Both the position numbers and the translations under genes were made by a program. This document shows positions 6,187 to 14,691 of a stretch of DNA of 50,641 bases, one piece after another; position 1 is the first letter of the stretch, and every line of letters begins with the position of its first letter. Location: NCBI GenBank assembly GCA_027442615.1, contig DAIBBI010000050.1:1-50641 (forward strand). The letters are read 5' to 3'. The DNA comes from JAJZRV01 sp027442615 (GTDB lineage: Bacteria; Pseudomonadota; Gammaproteobacteria; Burkholderiales; Ferrovaceae). The notes beneath the pieces are model-generated. The model was not told where the DNA came from, did no database searches, and worked only from the letters and a program-made list of their open reading frames with translations.

Positions 6187-6910
6187 ACGCCTGCCGATTC
6201 AGGAAATTTGGGTTTACCTGTCGGGCAGCCCACTCCTGGCGCTGATCCTGACCCTGACTGCCTATCAGATTGGCCATGTCCTCTATATGCGCAGCCAGCG
6301 CAATCCCCTTGTCAATCCGGTGGCCATTGCGGTGCTGCTCGTCGCCGTTTGCCTGGAGGTGCTGGACATGCCCTATGCCAAATATTTTGAGGGGGCCCAG
6401 TTCGTACACTTTCTTCTGGGGACGGCCACGGTGTCGCTTGCCATTCCCATTTATCGCGGTCTGAGCGGCCTCAAGGGGCGCGTCTTCCCGTTGCTGCTGG
6501 CGCTGGTGGCCGGCGGCCTGACTTCCATTATCAGTGCTGTGGGGATTGCGCATTGGCTCGGGGCAGATCAGGCCATTCTGGGGGCCATGGTGTCCAAGTC
6601 GGTGACGGCACCCATCGCCATGGGTGTGGCGGAACGCCTGGGCTACTCGCCCACCCTAACAGCGGTATTTGCCGTGATTACCGGGATTCTGGGTGCCATC
6701 TTGGCGCGTTTTGTACTCAATGGGCTGGGGATGAAGGCCTGGTGGCAACGCGGCTTTGCCATTGGCGTTGCAGCGCACGGGCTGGGCACCTCGCGCGCCT
6801 TTAGCGTCCATCCCGAAGCGGGCACCTATGCCAGCCTTGCAATGGGGCTGCATGGCATTCTCGGAGCCGTAGCCATACCCATGCTGGCAGGTTATATTCC
6901 CACCTTCTGA
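6176..6910 (+). CDS. lrgB: LrgB/CidB-family membrane protein
   Basis: A 244-residue polytopic protein with family motifs ALVAGGLTSIISAV, ...MVSKSVTAPIAMGVAERLG and AAHGLGTSRAF near the C-terminus. It is the partner of LrgA; the same pair fused occurs in plant glycolate/glycerate transporters (PLGG1), so small-acid transport is a reasonable alternative to a purely anti-holin role. I prefer ATG 6176, which overlaps the lrgA end by 11 bp; a TTG at 6158 is possible. Confidence 0.88.
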   Translation: MVNKRLPIQEIWVYLSGSPLLALILTLTAYQIGHVLYMRSQRNPLVNPVAIAVLLVAVCLEVLDMPYAKYFEGAQFVHFLLGTATVSLAIPIYRGLSGLKGRVFPLLLALVAGGLTSIISAVGIAHWLGADQAILGAMVSKSVTAPIAMGVAERLGYSPTLTAVFAVITGILGAILARFVLNGLGMKAWWQRGFAIGVAAHGLGTSRAFSVHPEAGTYASLAMGLHGILGAVAIPMLAGYIPTF

Positions 6911-6926
6911 ATTTCACGCCAGGATC

Positions 6927-7376
6927 ATGGATACCGTTTCGCTGACCGAGGGCATCCAGCTTGCGCTGGCCCCTGTATTTTTGTTGACCGCCGTGGCCAA
7001 CCTGGTTTCTGCGTTGACGCAACGCCTGTCGCGCGTGGTGGACCGCTCGCGTTTTCTACAGGACAAGTTGCAGGAAGTGGATCGTTTCACAGTATCCCAG
7101 CAGGCTGCTTATGAAACCGAGTTGCGACAATTGGCCACGCGTGGCCGCCTGATCAATGTTTCCATGGTCTTTGTGGTTATCTGCGGCGTGATGATCGGCC
7201 TGACGGTACTTGGGTTGTTCCTGACCGAAACCGGTGGGGGGAAACTGCAGCTCAACCACGCTGTGCTGAACGCATTTGTGGGCGGCATTGGTTCTTTTGT
7301 GCTGGCGCTGGTGTTATTGCTGACGGAAGTGCTGGTGGCTTCCTACTCCATTCGCTGGAAGCAACACCCGCACTGA
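6927..7376 (+). CDS. DUF2721-family membrane protein
   Basis: A 149-residue protein with three membrane segments (about 10-30, 75-98, 113-138) and a central charged helical stretch with RLSRVVDRSRFLQDKL. This pattern matches the DUF2721 family, whose function is not known. It follows lrgB by 16 bp on the same strand and may belong to the same operon. It converges with the GlcG-like gene, with only 25 bp between stops and no obvious terminator. Confidence 0.75.
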   Translation: MDTVSLTEGIQLALAPVFLLTAVANLVSALTQRLSRVVDRSRFLQDKLQEVDRFTVSQQAAYETELRQLATRGRLINVSMVFVVICGVMIGLTVLGLFLTETGGGKLQLNHAVLNAFVGGIGSFVLALVLLLTEVLVASYSIRWKQHPH

Positions 7377-7401
7377 TCCGTCAAGTTTTTTCTTCGCCCG
7401 C

Positions 7402-7923
7402 TCAATTTTTGAGGCCCGCCACGCCGGCGGCACAAACCACTTCATCCTGCGAACCTGTCCCTCCCGAACAGCCGATGGCGCCAATCAGCTTGCCATCCTG
7501 TACCAGGGGAAACCCGCCGCGCGAGGCAATGACCCCGTCCAGGGTGGTGACATAGGCATTGCCGCCGAGCTGAACGGCATTTTCAAACACCTTGGTTTCA
7601 CGACGGAACGTCACTGCGGCATGGGCCTTATGCTCGGCGATGCTGATGGAGGCCAGTTGTGCGCCATCCATGCGCTGGAAGGCCACCAGGTTGCCTCCCG
7701 AGTCCACCACGGCAATGTTGAGCTTCCAGTGATGGGCGCGTGCTTCAGCAGTTGCGGCATTTATGGCTTGCTGTGCGTGGTCCAGTGAAATCGGCGCGCC
7801 GTAGGGAATGTCAAAGGGCATGTTTTCCGGGACGTTGTCCAGCGGATTGGCTGCATGTGCCGGCATCAGGGGCAGGGACAGCAGAAGAGCGGTCACGGCA
7901 AAGAACTGGCGAGTCTTGATCAT
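7402..7923 (-). CDS. GlcG/HbpS-family exported protein
   Basis: A 173-residue protein with a signal peptide (1-24, ending AHA) and one GlcG/HbpS domain: LDHAQQAINAATAEAR, AVVDSGGNLVAFQRMDGAQLAS, SRGGFPLVQDGKLIGAIGCSGGTGSQDEVVC. HbpS-type members bind haem. Other members sit next to oxidoreductases as accessory proteins of unknown role. A strong GGAGG site precedes the start. The sorbosone-dehydrogenase-like gene lies 14 bp upstream on the same strand, so the pair probably works together in the periplasm. Confidence 0.85.
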   Translation of the reverse strand: MIKTRQFFAVTALLLSLPLMPAHAANPLDNVPENMPFDIPYGAPISLDHAQQAINAATAEARAHHWKLNIAVVDSGGNLVAFQRMDGAQLASISIAEHKAHAAVTFRRETKVFENAVQLGGNAYVTTLDGVIASRGGFPLVQDGKLIGAIGCSGGTGSQDEVVCAAGVAGLKN

Positions 7924-7937
7924 GAAAATACCTCCGT

Positions 7938-9116
7938 TCAGGGTTGGGTGGTGGAGACGCGGAAAATAGCGCCATTCCAGTCGTCAGAAACCAGCAGCGA
8001 GCCATCTTTGTAAACTTCCACGTCAGTGGGTCGTCCCCAGAACGTGTTGTCACCTTGTAGCCACCCTGTGACGAAGGGCTCCAACTTAAGGGCATGACCC
8101 TGATCGTCCAGGACAACGCGGGTGACGTCAAAGCCGGTTTTCTGCGACCGGTTCCATGAGCCGTGATCGGCAATGAAGATGTTGTTGCGATATTCCGTCG
8201 GGAACTGCATTCCGGTGTAAAAACGCATGCCCAGGGAAGCCACATGGGGCCCGAGATTGAGCACGGTCTGCGCGTACTCGGCGCAGGAATGCCCCACACC
8301 GTATTGCGGGTCGGGCAGGTTGCCTTGATGACAGTATGGGAATCCAAAGTCCTGGCCATTTTGGGTCAGGCGATTGAGCGTGTCGTTGGGCAGGTCGTCG
8401 CTCAGCCAGTCCCGCGCAAGGTGCGTAAACCAGAGTTCGTGGGTGACCGGATGAAACGCCATCCCCACCGTATTGCGTACGCCATGGGCCACCACTTCAA
8501 GCGTGTTGGTCTTGAGGTCCAGACGGTTGATGGTGGCATGGGTTGGGGGTGGCAGAAGAATGTTGCCCGGCGAGCCAATGCCAAAGTAAAGATAGCGCCC
8601 ATCGGGACTGATGGTCAGAAACTTCCAGCCATGGGGCTCATCCTTGGGCAGGGTGTCGAAAATCACGACGGGCGCAGGCGGATGATCGAGCTGCTCCTCG
8701 ATACGGTCAAAGCGCAGGATTCGCGATACCTCGGCCACATACAGGGTGCCGTCGCGAAAGACCACGCCGTTGGGGCGATGCAGGTCGCTCGCGATGATCT
8801 TGACCTCGCGATGATCGCCGTGGTCCACCACGGCAAACACCTTGCCAGAAAAGCGGGAGCCCACGAACACGGTGCCGGAGGGCGAGATGGTCATGGATCG
8901 CCCGTTGGGCATGCCGCTGGCCCATAGCTCCACCCGGAACCCTGCCGGGACTTTGAGCAGCGACACGGGAATCTTTTCGGCCGGGGTGGCCTCTTGTTTG
9001 GCACCGTGGGGGGCGAGCGTGTTGGATTGCGGAGGGTACGGTGGGGCGGGTGGAGGATCAGCCAACGCATGCGCTGACCAGAGTGTAAAAAACAGCATTG
9101 GCAACCAGCGTCGCAT
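7938..9116 (-). CDS. Exported sorbosone/glucose dehydrogenase-like beta-propeller (PQQ-type family)
   Basis: A 392-residue protein with a signal peptide (about 1-20, ALA) and a six-bladed beta-propeller of the glucose/L-sorbosone dehydrogenase family: GFRVELWASGMPNGRSM, NGVVFRDGTLYVAEVSRILRF, TISPDGRYLYFGIGSPGN, HGVRNTVGMAFHPVTHELWFT, FGFPYCHQG, FIADHGSWNRSQKTGFDVTR, and a C-terminal GRPTDVEVYKDGSLLVSDDW. Such proteins use PQQ to oxidise sugars or aldehydes. No haem motif is present, so an electron acceptor must be separate. ATG 9116 has GAGGAG before it; the frame extending to 9242 has no such site. The substrate is not predictable. Confidence 0.82.
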   Translation of the reverse strand: MRRWLPMLFFTLWSAHALADPPPAPPYPPQSNTLAPHGAKQEATPAEKIPVSLLKVPAGFRVELWASGMPNGRSMTISPSGTVFVGSRFSGKVFAVVDHGDHREVKIIASDLHRPNGVVFRDGTLYVAEVSRILRFDRIEEQLDHPPAPVVIFDTLPKDEPHGWKFLTISPDGRYLYFGIGSPGNILLPPPTHATINRLDLKTNTLEVVAHGVRNTVGMAFHPVTHELWFTHLARDWLSDDLPNDTLNRLTQNGQDFGFPYCHQGNLPDPQYGVGHSCAEYAQTVLNLGPHVASLGMRFYTGMQFPTEYRNNIFIADHGSWNRSQKTGFDVTRVVLDDQGHALKLEPFVTGWLQGDNTFWGRPTDVEVYKDGSLLVSDDWNGAIFRVSTTQP

Positions 9117-9240
9117 GGAAGGCTCCTCACGGTGGGTAGAGCGCCATTCTACAAAACTTCGACTGCGCGTCAACCAGGAGGTTGGGCTATCATCTTCACT
9201 GCATCGCCATAATAACCACCAAGATTCCGGGAGGACCCCC

Positions 9241-10881
9241 ATGCACGGCCATCCTTACGCTGCCGGCCTGGATCAGAACCAGGCCAACCACGTGCCCCTG
9301 TCTCCGCTGACTTTCATGGAACGCTCGGCAACCGTATTTCCCTATAAACCCGCGGTGATCCACGGCGAACGGGTGTTGACCTGGTTCGAAACCTACGCTC
9401 GCTGCAGACGCCTGGCCTCCGCCCTGGTGGGGCGCGGCGTGCGCCGGGGCGACACGGTGGCCGCCATGTTGCCCAATGTGCCGGCGATGTTCGAGGCGCA
9501 TTTTGGGGTACCCATGATGGGGGCCGTACTCAATACCCTCAATACCCGGCTCGATGCCGAATCCATTGCCTTCACGTTGCGCCACGGCGAATCCAGGGTC
9601 CTGCTGACTGATCGCGAATTCTCGCCGGTCATCAGCCGTGTCAAGGAACTGCTTGCAGATCAGGACCTCCTGATCATTGACGTGGACGACCCCGCCGCCC
9701 CTGCAGGAACGGCGTTGGGCAGCGTCGAGTACGAAGCGTTCCTGCTGGAAGGCGATCCCGACTACGCCTGGCAACTGCCCCCGGACGAATGGGACGCCAT
9801 CTCGCTCAACTATACCTCGGGCACCACCGGCAACCCCAAGGGGGTGGTCTATCACCATCGCGGGGCCTACCTCAATGCGGTGGCCAACATCCTGTGCTGG
9901 GGCATGCCCAACCATGCGGTTTATCTATGGACCCTGCCCATGTTCCATTGCAATGGATGGTGTTTTCCATGGACCATGGCCGCCGTGAGCGGCGTCAACG
10001 TCTGTCTCAGAAAGGTGGATCCCCAGGCAATCTTTGCACTGATCCAGAAACACCGGGTCACCCATTTTTGTGGAGCCCCCATCGTGCATGGCATGCTCAT
10101 CAACGCTGCGCATTTCATTCCGCAAGGTCTGGGACACCCGGTGTCCGCCCTGATTGCTGGCGCGGCCCCCCCTGCGGCCATCATTGAGGGCATGGAGAAG
10201 CTGGGCATCAGCATTACCCATGTTTATGGGTTGACCGAAACCTACGGACCTGCCGCGGTATGCGTCAAGCATGAATCCTGGGAACAGTTGTCGATTGCCG
10301 AACGGGCGCAGCTTAACGGTCGGCAGGGGGTGCCCAACCTGATGGAGGAAGCCATGGCGGTGCTCGATCCCGCAACCATGAAGCCCGTGCCGGCTGATGG
10401 CAAGACCATGGGGGAAATCATGTTTCGCGGCAATATTGTCATGAAGGGATACTTGAAGAATGCCATGGCTACCGAAGAAGCCTTTGCCGGCGGCTGGTTT
10501 CATTCAGGCGACCTTGCCGTGGTCGAACCGGACGGATATGTGAAAATCAGGGATCGCAGCAAGGACATCATCATCTCGGGTGGAGAAAACATTTCATCCC
10601 TGGAGGTGGAGGATGTGCTCTACCGCCATCCTGATGTGCTGGTGGCGGCGATCATCGCCAAACCGGATGAAAAATGGGGTGAAGTGCCCTGTGCCTTCGT
10701 GGAGCTGAAGGAAGGGGCAACGCCCTCCAGCGAGGGAATCCTTGAGCATTGTCGGTCACGACTGGCGCGCTACAAGGTGCCGCGCGATGTGGTGTTCGGC
10801 CCTATCCCAAAGACGGCGACCGGGAAGATCCAGAAGTTTGTGTTGCGCCAACAACTCAAATCCACCGATGCGCTTAAATAG
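9241..10881 (+). CDS. AMP-forming acyl-CoA synthetase
   Basis: A 546-residue ANL-superfamily enzyme that would activate a carboxylic acid to its CoA thioester through an acyl-adenylate. Core motifs are all present: YTSGTTGNPKGV (P-loop-like A3), YGLTETYG (A5), GWFHSGDLA (A7), DRSKDIIISGGENIS (A8 hinge) and the catalytic Lys in KTATGKIQK (A10). The sequence resembles the medium/short-chain fatty-acid and methylmercaptopropionate-CoA ligase group, with the N-terminal LTFMERSA motif. ATG 9241 follows GGGAGGA; the frame from 8842 overlaps the divergent gene and is rejected. The exact chain length of the substrate is not predictable. Confidence 0.9.
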   Translation: MHGHPYAAGLDQNQANHVPLSPLTFMERSATVFPYKPAVIHGERVLTWFETYARCRRLASALVGRGVRRGDTVAAMLPNVPAMFEAHFGVPMMGAVLNTLNTRLDAESIAFTLRHGESRVLLTDREFSPVISRVKELLADQDLLIIDVDDPAAPAGTALGSVEYEAFLLEGDPDYAWQLPPDEWDAISLNYTSGTTGNPKGVVYHHRGAYLNAVANILCWGMPNHAVYLWTLPMFHCNGWCFPWTMAAVSGVNVCLRKVDPQAIFALIQKHRVTHFCGAPIVHGMLINAAHFIPQGLGHPVSALIAGAAPPAAIIEGMEKLGISITHVYGLTETYGPAAVCVKHESWEQLSIAERAQLNGRQGVPNLMEEAMAVLDPATMKPVPADGKTMGEIMFRGNIVMKGYLKNAMATEEAFAGGWFHSGDLAVVEPDGYVKIRDRSKDIIISGGENISSLEVEDVLYRHPDVLVAAIIAKPDEKWGEVPCAFVELKEGATPSSEGILEHCRSRLARYKVPRDVVFGPIPKTATGKIQKFVLRQQLKSTDALK

Positions 10882-10989
10882 CGTCTTTGTATAACTTTGT
10901 TACACATGATCCTTGAAACCAACCCGATTCATTTGTTGTCTTTACTGCAATAATCGACACTCAATCCCATGTTACACAGGAGTTTTAAG

Positions 10990-11607
10990 ATGCGTACAAA
11001 CCCGGTCAAATGGATGTTTTTAATCGCTGGCAGCACCCTGTTGTTGCAGGCAGGCGTCCTCTTGGCGGCAGATACGCCACCTCCCCCTCCGGGACCTTCC
11101 CAAGAGGCCTGGACGGGAGCGGCACGCCCCTCCATCAACTGGGTGCAGCATACCCAGCGCATGCTCGACGAGCTCAAAACCAAATTGAACCTGTCAGGGT
11201 CGCAGAAAGAAGCCTGGGATGTGTGGTCGGGTGCGGTCCTCGGCAATGCCCGCTCGCAGTCTGAAAAAATCAATCATTGGCGCGAAGCGCACATCAAACA
11301 GGGTTTCGTGGGCGATCCCGCGCATGCCCACATGAGTACGCCTGATCGCATGGCTCATGGCCTGGAGCATATGCGCATGGAAATCAAACGGATGCAGGAT
11401 CATGTGGCACTGCTCGAAGCGGCCCAGGCCAGCACCAAGACCTTCTACGATGCGCTGGATACCAACCAGAAAACAATTTTTGACCTCTATTGGCAGCAGT
11501 CCTACCAGGAAGGCTGGGAGGGCCATGAAGGCTGGGGGGGGCATGGCATGATGGGTCACGAAGGCTGCGGTCCCATGGGCCACGGCGGACCTTGCCCGAA
11601 TTATTGA
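10990..11607 (+). CDS. Spy/CpxP-like LTxxQ periplasmic protein
   Basis: A 205-residue protein with a signal peptide (about 1-26, LAA). It has two LTxxQ-like helices, LNLSGSQKEAWDVW (about 67-80) and LDTNQKTIFDLYW (about 157-169), with a long helical segment between, as in the Spy/CpxP chaperone group. The last 40 residues are rich in His, Gly and Met (EGHEGWGGHGMMGH), which may bind metals. AGGAG precedes ATG 10990. Spy-type proteins act as ATP-independent chaperones under envelope or metal stress; the metal link here is inference. The glycine-rich protein gene follows after 32 bp. Confidence 0.8.
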   Translation: MRTNPVKWMFLIAGSTLLLQAGVLLAADTPPPPPGPSQEAWTGAARPSINWVQHTQRMLDELKTKLNLSGSQKEAWDVWSGAVLGNARSQSEKINHWREAHIKQGFVGDPAHAHMSTPDRMAHGLEHMRMEIKRMQDHVALLEAAQASTKTFYDALDTNQKTIFDLYWQQSYQEGWEGHEGWGGHGMMGHEGCGPMGHGGPCPNY

Positions 11608-11639
11608 GTGTCAAGCCCATTTCTCAGGAGTCCGCCACG

Positions 11640-12224
11640 ATGAGAGCACCCATTCCCTACCGCAAGACCGCCCTGTTGCTGCTCGTTGCCTTTGGCCTGG
11701 GTGGCGCTCTTTCCGCAGTTGCTGACGGAGGTCATGGCGGGGGAGGCGGGCACGCGGGAGGAGGCGGTGGCCATTTCGCCGGTGGCGGAGGGTACCGCGG
11801 TGGCTATGGTGGAGGCTATGGCGGCGGACGATGGGGTGGTGGAGGCTGGGGTGGCGGCAGGTACTGGGGCGGCGGCAGGTATTGGGGCGGCGGGCCTTGG
11901 TATCGTGGCGATTGGGGCTGGGGTCTTGGGCTGGGTCTGGGTGTCGGTGCTGCAGCCTGGGCGCTGGCGGCAGACCCGCTATACTACAACCCCTATCCCT
12001 GGGGGGTAGGCTACAGTTACTACAATCCATACCCTGCCACGGTGGTGGTGACGCAGCCCGGCCCCCCCGTTTCACCGCAGGACACCACCTATCTCGGGAC
12101 GACCCGGCAAAACCAGAGCTGGTTCTATTGCGTTTCCGCCCGAGGATATTACCCCTATGTGCCGCAATGCCCGGAACCCTGGCGCGCCGTACCGGCCATG
12201 CCCCCGGGAGAGATTCAGCAGTAG
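11640..12224 (+). CDS. Exported glycine-rich protein
   Basis: A 194-residue protein with a signal peptide (about 1-29), then about 60 residues of GGGH/GGGY/GGRYWGGG repeats, a short hydrophobic Gly/Ala/Leu stretch (about 95-115), and a conserved-looking C-terminal part with tyrosine-rich YYNPYP motifs and two Cys (WFYCVSARGYYPYVPQCPEPW). The same C-terminal pattern is common in small exported proteins of beta- and gammaproteobacteria with no known function. AGGAG precedes the start. It is probably co-transcribed with the Spy-like gene. The stop is one base from the stop of the convergent uspA gene. Confidence 0.7.
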   Translation: MRAPIPYRKTALLLLVAFGLGGALSAVADGGHGGGGGHAGGGGGHFAGGGGYRGGYGGGYGGGRWGGGGWGGGRYWGGGRYWGGGPWYRGDWGWGLGLGLGVGAAAWALAADPLYYNPYPWGVGYSYYNPYPATVVVTQPGPPVSPQDTTYLGTTRQNQSWFYCVSARGYYPYVPQCPEPWRAVPAMPPGEIQQ

Positions 12225-12225
12225 C

Positions 12226-12654
12226 CTATCGGTACACCAATACCGGAATTTCAGAGTGGGTCAGCACCTTCTGGGTTTCGCTGCCCAACAGCAACCCGGC
12301 AAGACCGCGACGACCGTGGGAGGCCATCATGATCAGGTCGCAGCCCTTTTCGCGGGCCGTATTGATGATGCCGGTGTAGGGGGAGTATTCGGTACTCTTG
12401 GCTGTGTCGAACGCCACTCCTGCGGCTTTGGCATCCTGGGCAAACTGCTTTAGGTGCTGGTCTGCTTCGGCTTCGATCTGATCCATGACGCTTTGGGGTG
12501 TTTCCACCGCAAACTCTGTCATTGGAAGGTATTCCACCACGCAGGTATAGGCGGTGACCCGCGCTCCGAGGGCTTTGGCGATTTCAAGGCCGCCAGCTAC
12601 GGCTTTGCGAGACAGTTCGGAGCCATCGGTGGGGATGAGGATATGCTTGAACAT
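12226..12654 (-). CDS. Universal stress protein UspA family
   Basis: A 142-residue single-domain Usp: ILIPTDGSELSRKAV at the start, DLIMMASHGRRGLAGLLLGS with the nucleotide-binding Gly-x2-Gly-x-Gly/Ser pattern, and EIPVLVYR at the end. These are cytoplasmic stress proteins that bind ATP and help survival during starvation or oxygen change. Cys and Met residues near 90-110 have no obvious role. A strong RBS (GAGG) lies upstream, and a -10 TATAAT is at 12699-12704. Confidence 0.93.
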   Translation of the reverse strand: MFKHILIPTDGSELSRKAVAGGLEIAKALGARVTAYTCVVEYLPMTEFAVETPQSVMDQIEAEADQHLKQFAQDAKAAGVAFDTAKSTEYSPYTGIINTAREKGCDLIMMASHGRRGLAGLLLGSETQKVLTHSEIPVLVYR

Positions 12655-12698
12655 GACAACCTCCTGAGGTTCAAAAGGGGCTTTGACCTGAAAAGGCC

Positions 12699-12704
12699 AT
12701 TATA
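12699..12704 (-). promoter_or_regulatory. -10 element for uspA
   Basis: A perfect TATAAT on the minus strand, 45 bp before the uspA start codon. No good -35 is seen 17 bp upstream, so it may depend on an activator. Confidence 0.45.
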
Positions 12705-12762
12705 TTCCCGGCTGATGTACACTTACGGACTTTCCTGTAAATCGCGACGTTGAAGGCACTGG

Positions 12763-14691
12763 ATGATTCCCGAACTTGGACACTTTTCACTGATTCTTGC
12801 TTTGGTTCTGTCTGCGTCGTTGGCATTCTTCTCCCTCGTGGGGGCGCAGAAAGGGGTGGCGGTCTGGATTGGTCTGGCTCGACCCATGGCCCTGATGCTG
12901 TTCCTGTCGGTTGCCGTTGCCTTTGCCTGTCTGGCCTGGGCATTTTTGCACAATGATTTCTCCGTGCTGTACGTCAGCGAACATTCCAACTCCAAGCTCC
13001 CCGTGCAATACCAGTTTTCGGCGGTATGGGGTGGCCATGAAGGGTCGCTCCTGCTATGGGGCCTCATGTTGACCGGCTGGACGGCCGCAGTCGCCCTGTT
13101 TTCACGACGCCTGCCCGACCCCATCGTGGCACGAGTGCTGGGCGTTCTGGCGCTGGTTGCACTGGGATTCCTCCTGTTCATCCTGCTTACTTCCAATCCC
13201 TTTGATCGCCTGTTTCCTGCGGCACAGGAAGGGCGGGACCTCAACCCGCTGTTGCAGGATCCGGGCCTCGTCTACCACCCGCCCATGCTCTACATGGGCT
13301 ATGTGGGATTTTCCGTGGCTTTCGCTTTCGCCCTTTCCGCGCTGATCTCAGGGAAGCTTGATGCAGCATGGGCGCGCTGGTCCCGCCCCTGGACGCTGGC
13401 AGCCTGGATATTCCTCACGCTGGGCATCTGTTTTGGCTCGCGCTGGGCCTATTACGAACTGGGCTGGGGTGGCTGGTGGTTTTGGGATCCCGTGGAAAAC
13501 GCCTCCTTCATGCCCTGGCTCGTAGGCACGGCCCTGATCCATTCTCTGGTGGTGACCGAAAAACGCGGCGCTTTCAAGCGCTGGACCGTATTGCTGGCGA
13601 TTGCAGCGTTTTCTCTTTCTTTGCTCGGCACGTTCATCGTACGTTCCGGGGTGCTCACTTCAGTCCATGCCTTTGCTTCCGATCCTCGTCGCGGCATATT
13701 TGTTCTGGTGTTTCTGGCGCTCGTCATCGGCGGGTCGCTTACCCTGTTTGCCTGGCGCGCCCCTGCGGTCAAGGAAGGAGGGCAGTTCAAACTCGTTTCG
13801 CGTGAATCGTTTTTGCTGCTCAACAATGTCCTGCTGGTGGTGGCCGCAGGTTCGGTGTTGCTTGGAACCATTTACCCCATGGTGATCGATGCGTTGAATC
13901 TTGGGAAATTGTCGGTGGGCCCCCCGTATTTCAATGCCGTGTTTGCACCCATCATGATCTTGCTCCTGTTGCTCCTGCCCGTGGGCAGCATCGCGCACTG
14001 GAAGCGCTCGGAATTGAAACAGGTCTTCAAAACCGTCCGTGTGGACCTCGTCATCGCAGTGCTGGTGGGCATTCTCGTGCCCGTCCTGATGGGCGCATTT
14101 TCCCCCCTATCGGCCTTGGGTATTGCCGTGGCCACCTGGGTAGCGCTTGGCGTGGCGCGCCAGGTCTGGTCCTGGCGTAAGGTGCCGACGATTCCCCTGT
14201 GGTTTTGGGGGATGCAGACGGCCCACCTGGGCCTGGCGGTGTTTGTGATTGGCGTGACCCTCATCAAGGGCTATGAGCTGGAACGGGACGTGCGCATGGG
14301 GCCGGGCGAGACCATTACCCTGGCGGGAACGACGTTCCGCCTGATCGGTGTGGAGCCCGTGCCAGGTCCCAACTATAACGCGATGCGCGGCACGCTGACT
14401 TTCAGTCGCAATGGCGAGATTCAAGGGAAGCTGGAGCCGGAAAAGCGTACCTATTTTTCCTCGCCTATGCCCATGACGGAAGCCGCCATCCACTCCAGCG
14501 TGGACCGTGATTTATACGTGTCACTGGGAGAGCCCCTCGACAATGGCGCATGGAGTGTGCGTGTGTACTACAAACCCTTCGTCAACTGGATCTGGGGCGG
14601 GTGCGTACTGATGGCGCTCGGAGGGTTGCTGGCTGCTTCGGATCGGCGCTATCGCGTGCGTTCATCCAGGGAGCGCGGAGACGCGGCATGA
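12763..14691 (+). CDS. ccmF: Cytochrome c haem lyase subunit CcmF
   Basis: A 642-residue membrane protein with about 14-15 helices. The periplasmic WWD domain (GGWWFWDPVENASFMPW, about 236-252) handles haem. Candidate haem-ligand His residues lie in YHPPMLY (172) and LIHSLV (260). CcmF with CcmH moves haem from CcmE to apocytochrome CXXCH motifs at the outer face of the inner membrane. The start MIPELGHFSL is the usual family start. It is the first gene of ccmFGHI; its stop overlaps the ccmG start (ATGA). Confidence 0.97.
   Translation: MIPELGHFSLILALVLSASLAFFSLVGAQKGVAVWIGLARPMALMLFLSVAVAFACLAWAFLHNDFSVLYVSEHSNSKLPVQYQFSAVWGGHEGSLLLWGLMLTGWTAAVALFSRRLPDPIVARVLGVLALVALGFLLFILLTSNPFDRLFPAAQEGRDLNPLLQDPGLVYHPPMLYMGYVGFSVAFAFALSALISGKLDAAWARWSRPWTLAAWIFLTLGICFGSRWAYYELGWGGWWFWDPVENASFMPWLVGTALIHSLVVTEKRGAFKRWTVLLAIAAFSLSLLGTFIVRSGVLTSVHAFASDPRRGIFVLVFLALVIGGSLTLFAWRAPAVKEGGQFKLVSRESFLLLNNVLLVVAAGSVLLGTIYPMVIDALNLGKLSVGPPYFNAVFAPIMILLLLLLPVGSIAHWKRSELKQVFKTVRVDLVIAVLVGILVPVLMGAFSPLSALGIAVATWVALGVARQVWSWRKVPTIPLWFWGMQTAHLGLAVFVIGVTLIKGYELERDVRMGPGETITLAGTTFRLIGVEPVPGPNYNAMRGTLTFSRNGEIQGKLEPEKRTYFSSPMPMTEAAIHSSVDRDLYVSLGEPLDNGAWSVRVYYKPFVNWIWGGCVLMALGGLLAASDRRYRVRSSRERGDAA

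Noticed and set aside
8163..8927. 254-residue plus-strand frame
   Set aside because: Lies entirely antisense to the sorbosone-dehydrogenase-like gene. Composition is as expected for a GC-rich antisense frame, with no recognisable motif.
9171..9184. CAACC-AGGA-GGTTG dyad before the acyl-CoA synthetase
   Set aside because: Short interrupted dyad in a GC-rich gap. It is too weak to separate from chance.
9196..9915. 239-residue minus-strand frame
   Set aside because: Antisense to the 5' part of the acyl-CoA synthetase; no ribosome site and no family match.
11720..11900. Gly-rich repeat stretch considered as a tandem repeat array
   Set aside because: It encodes repeated GGG/GRYW amino acids but the DNA repeats are irregular, so it is a coding low-complexity region.
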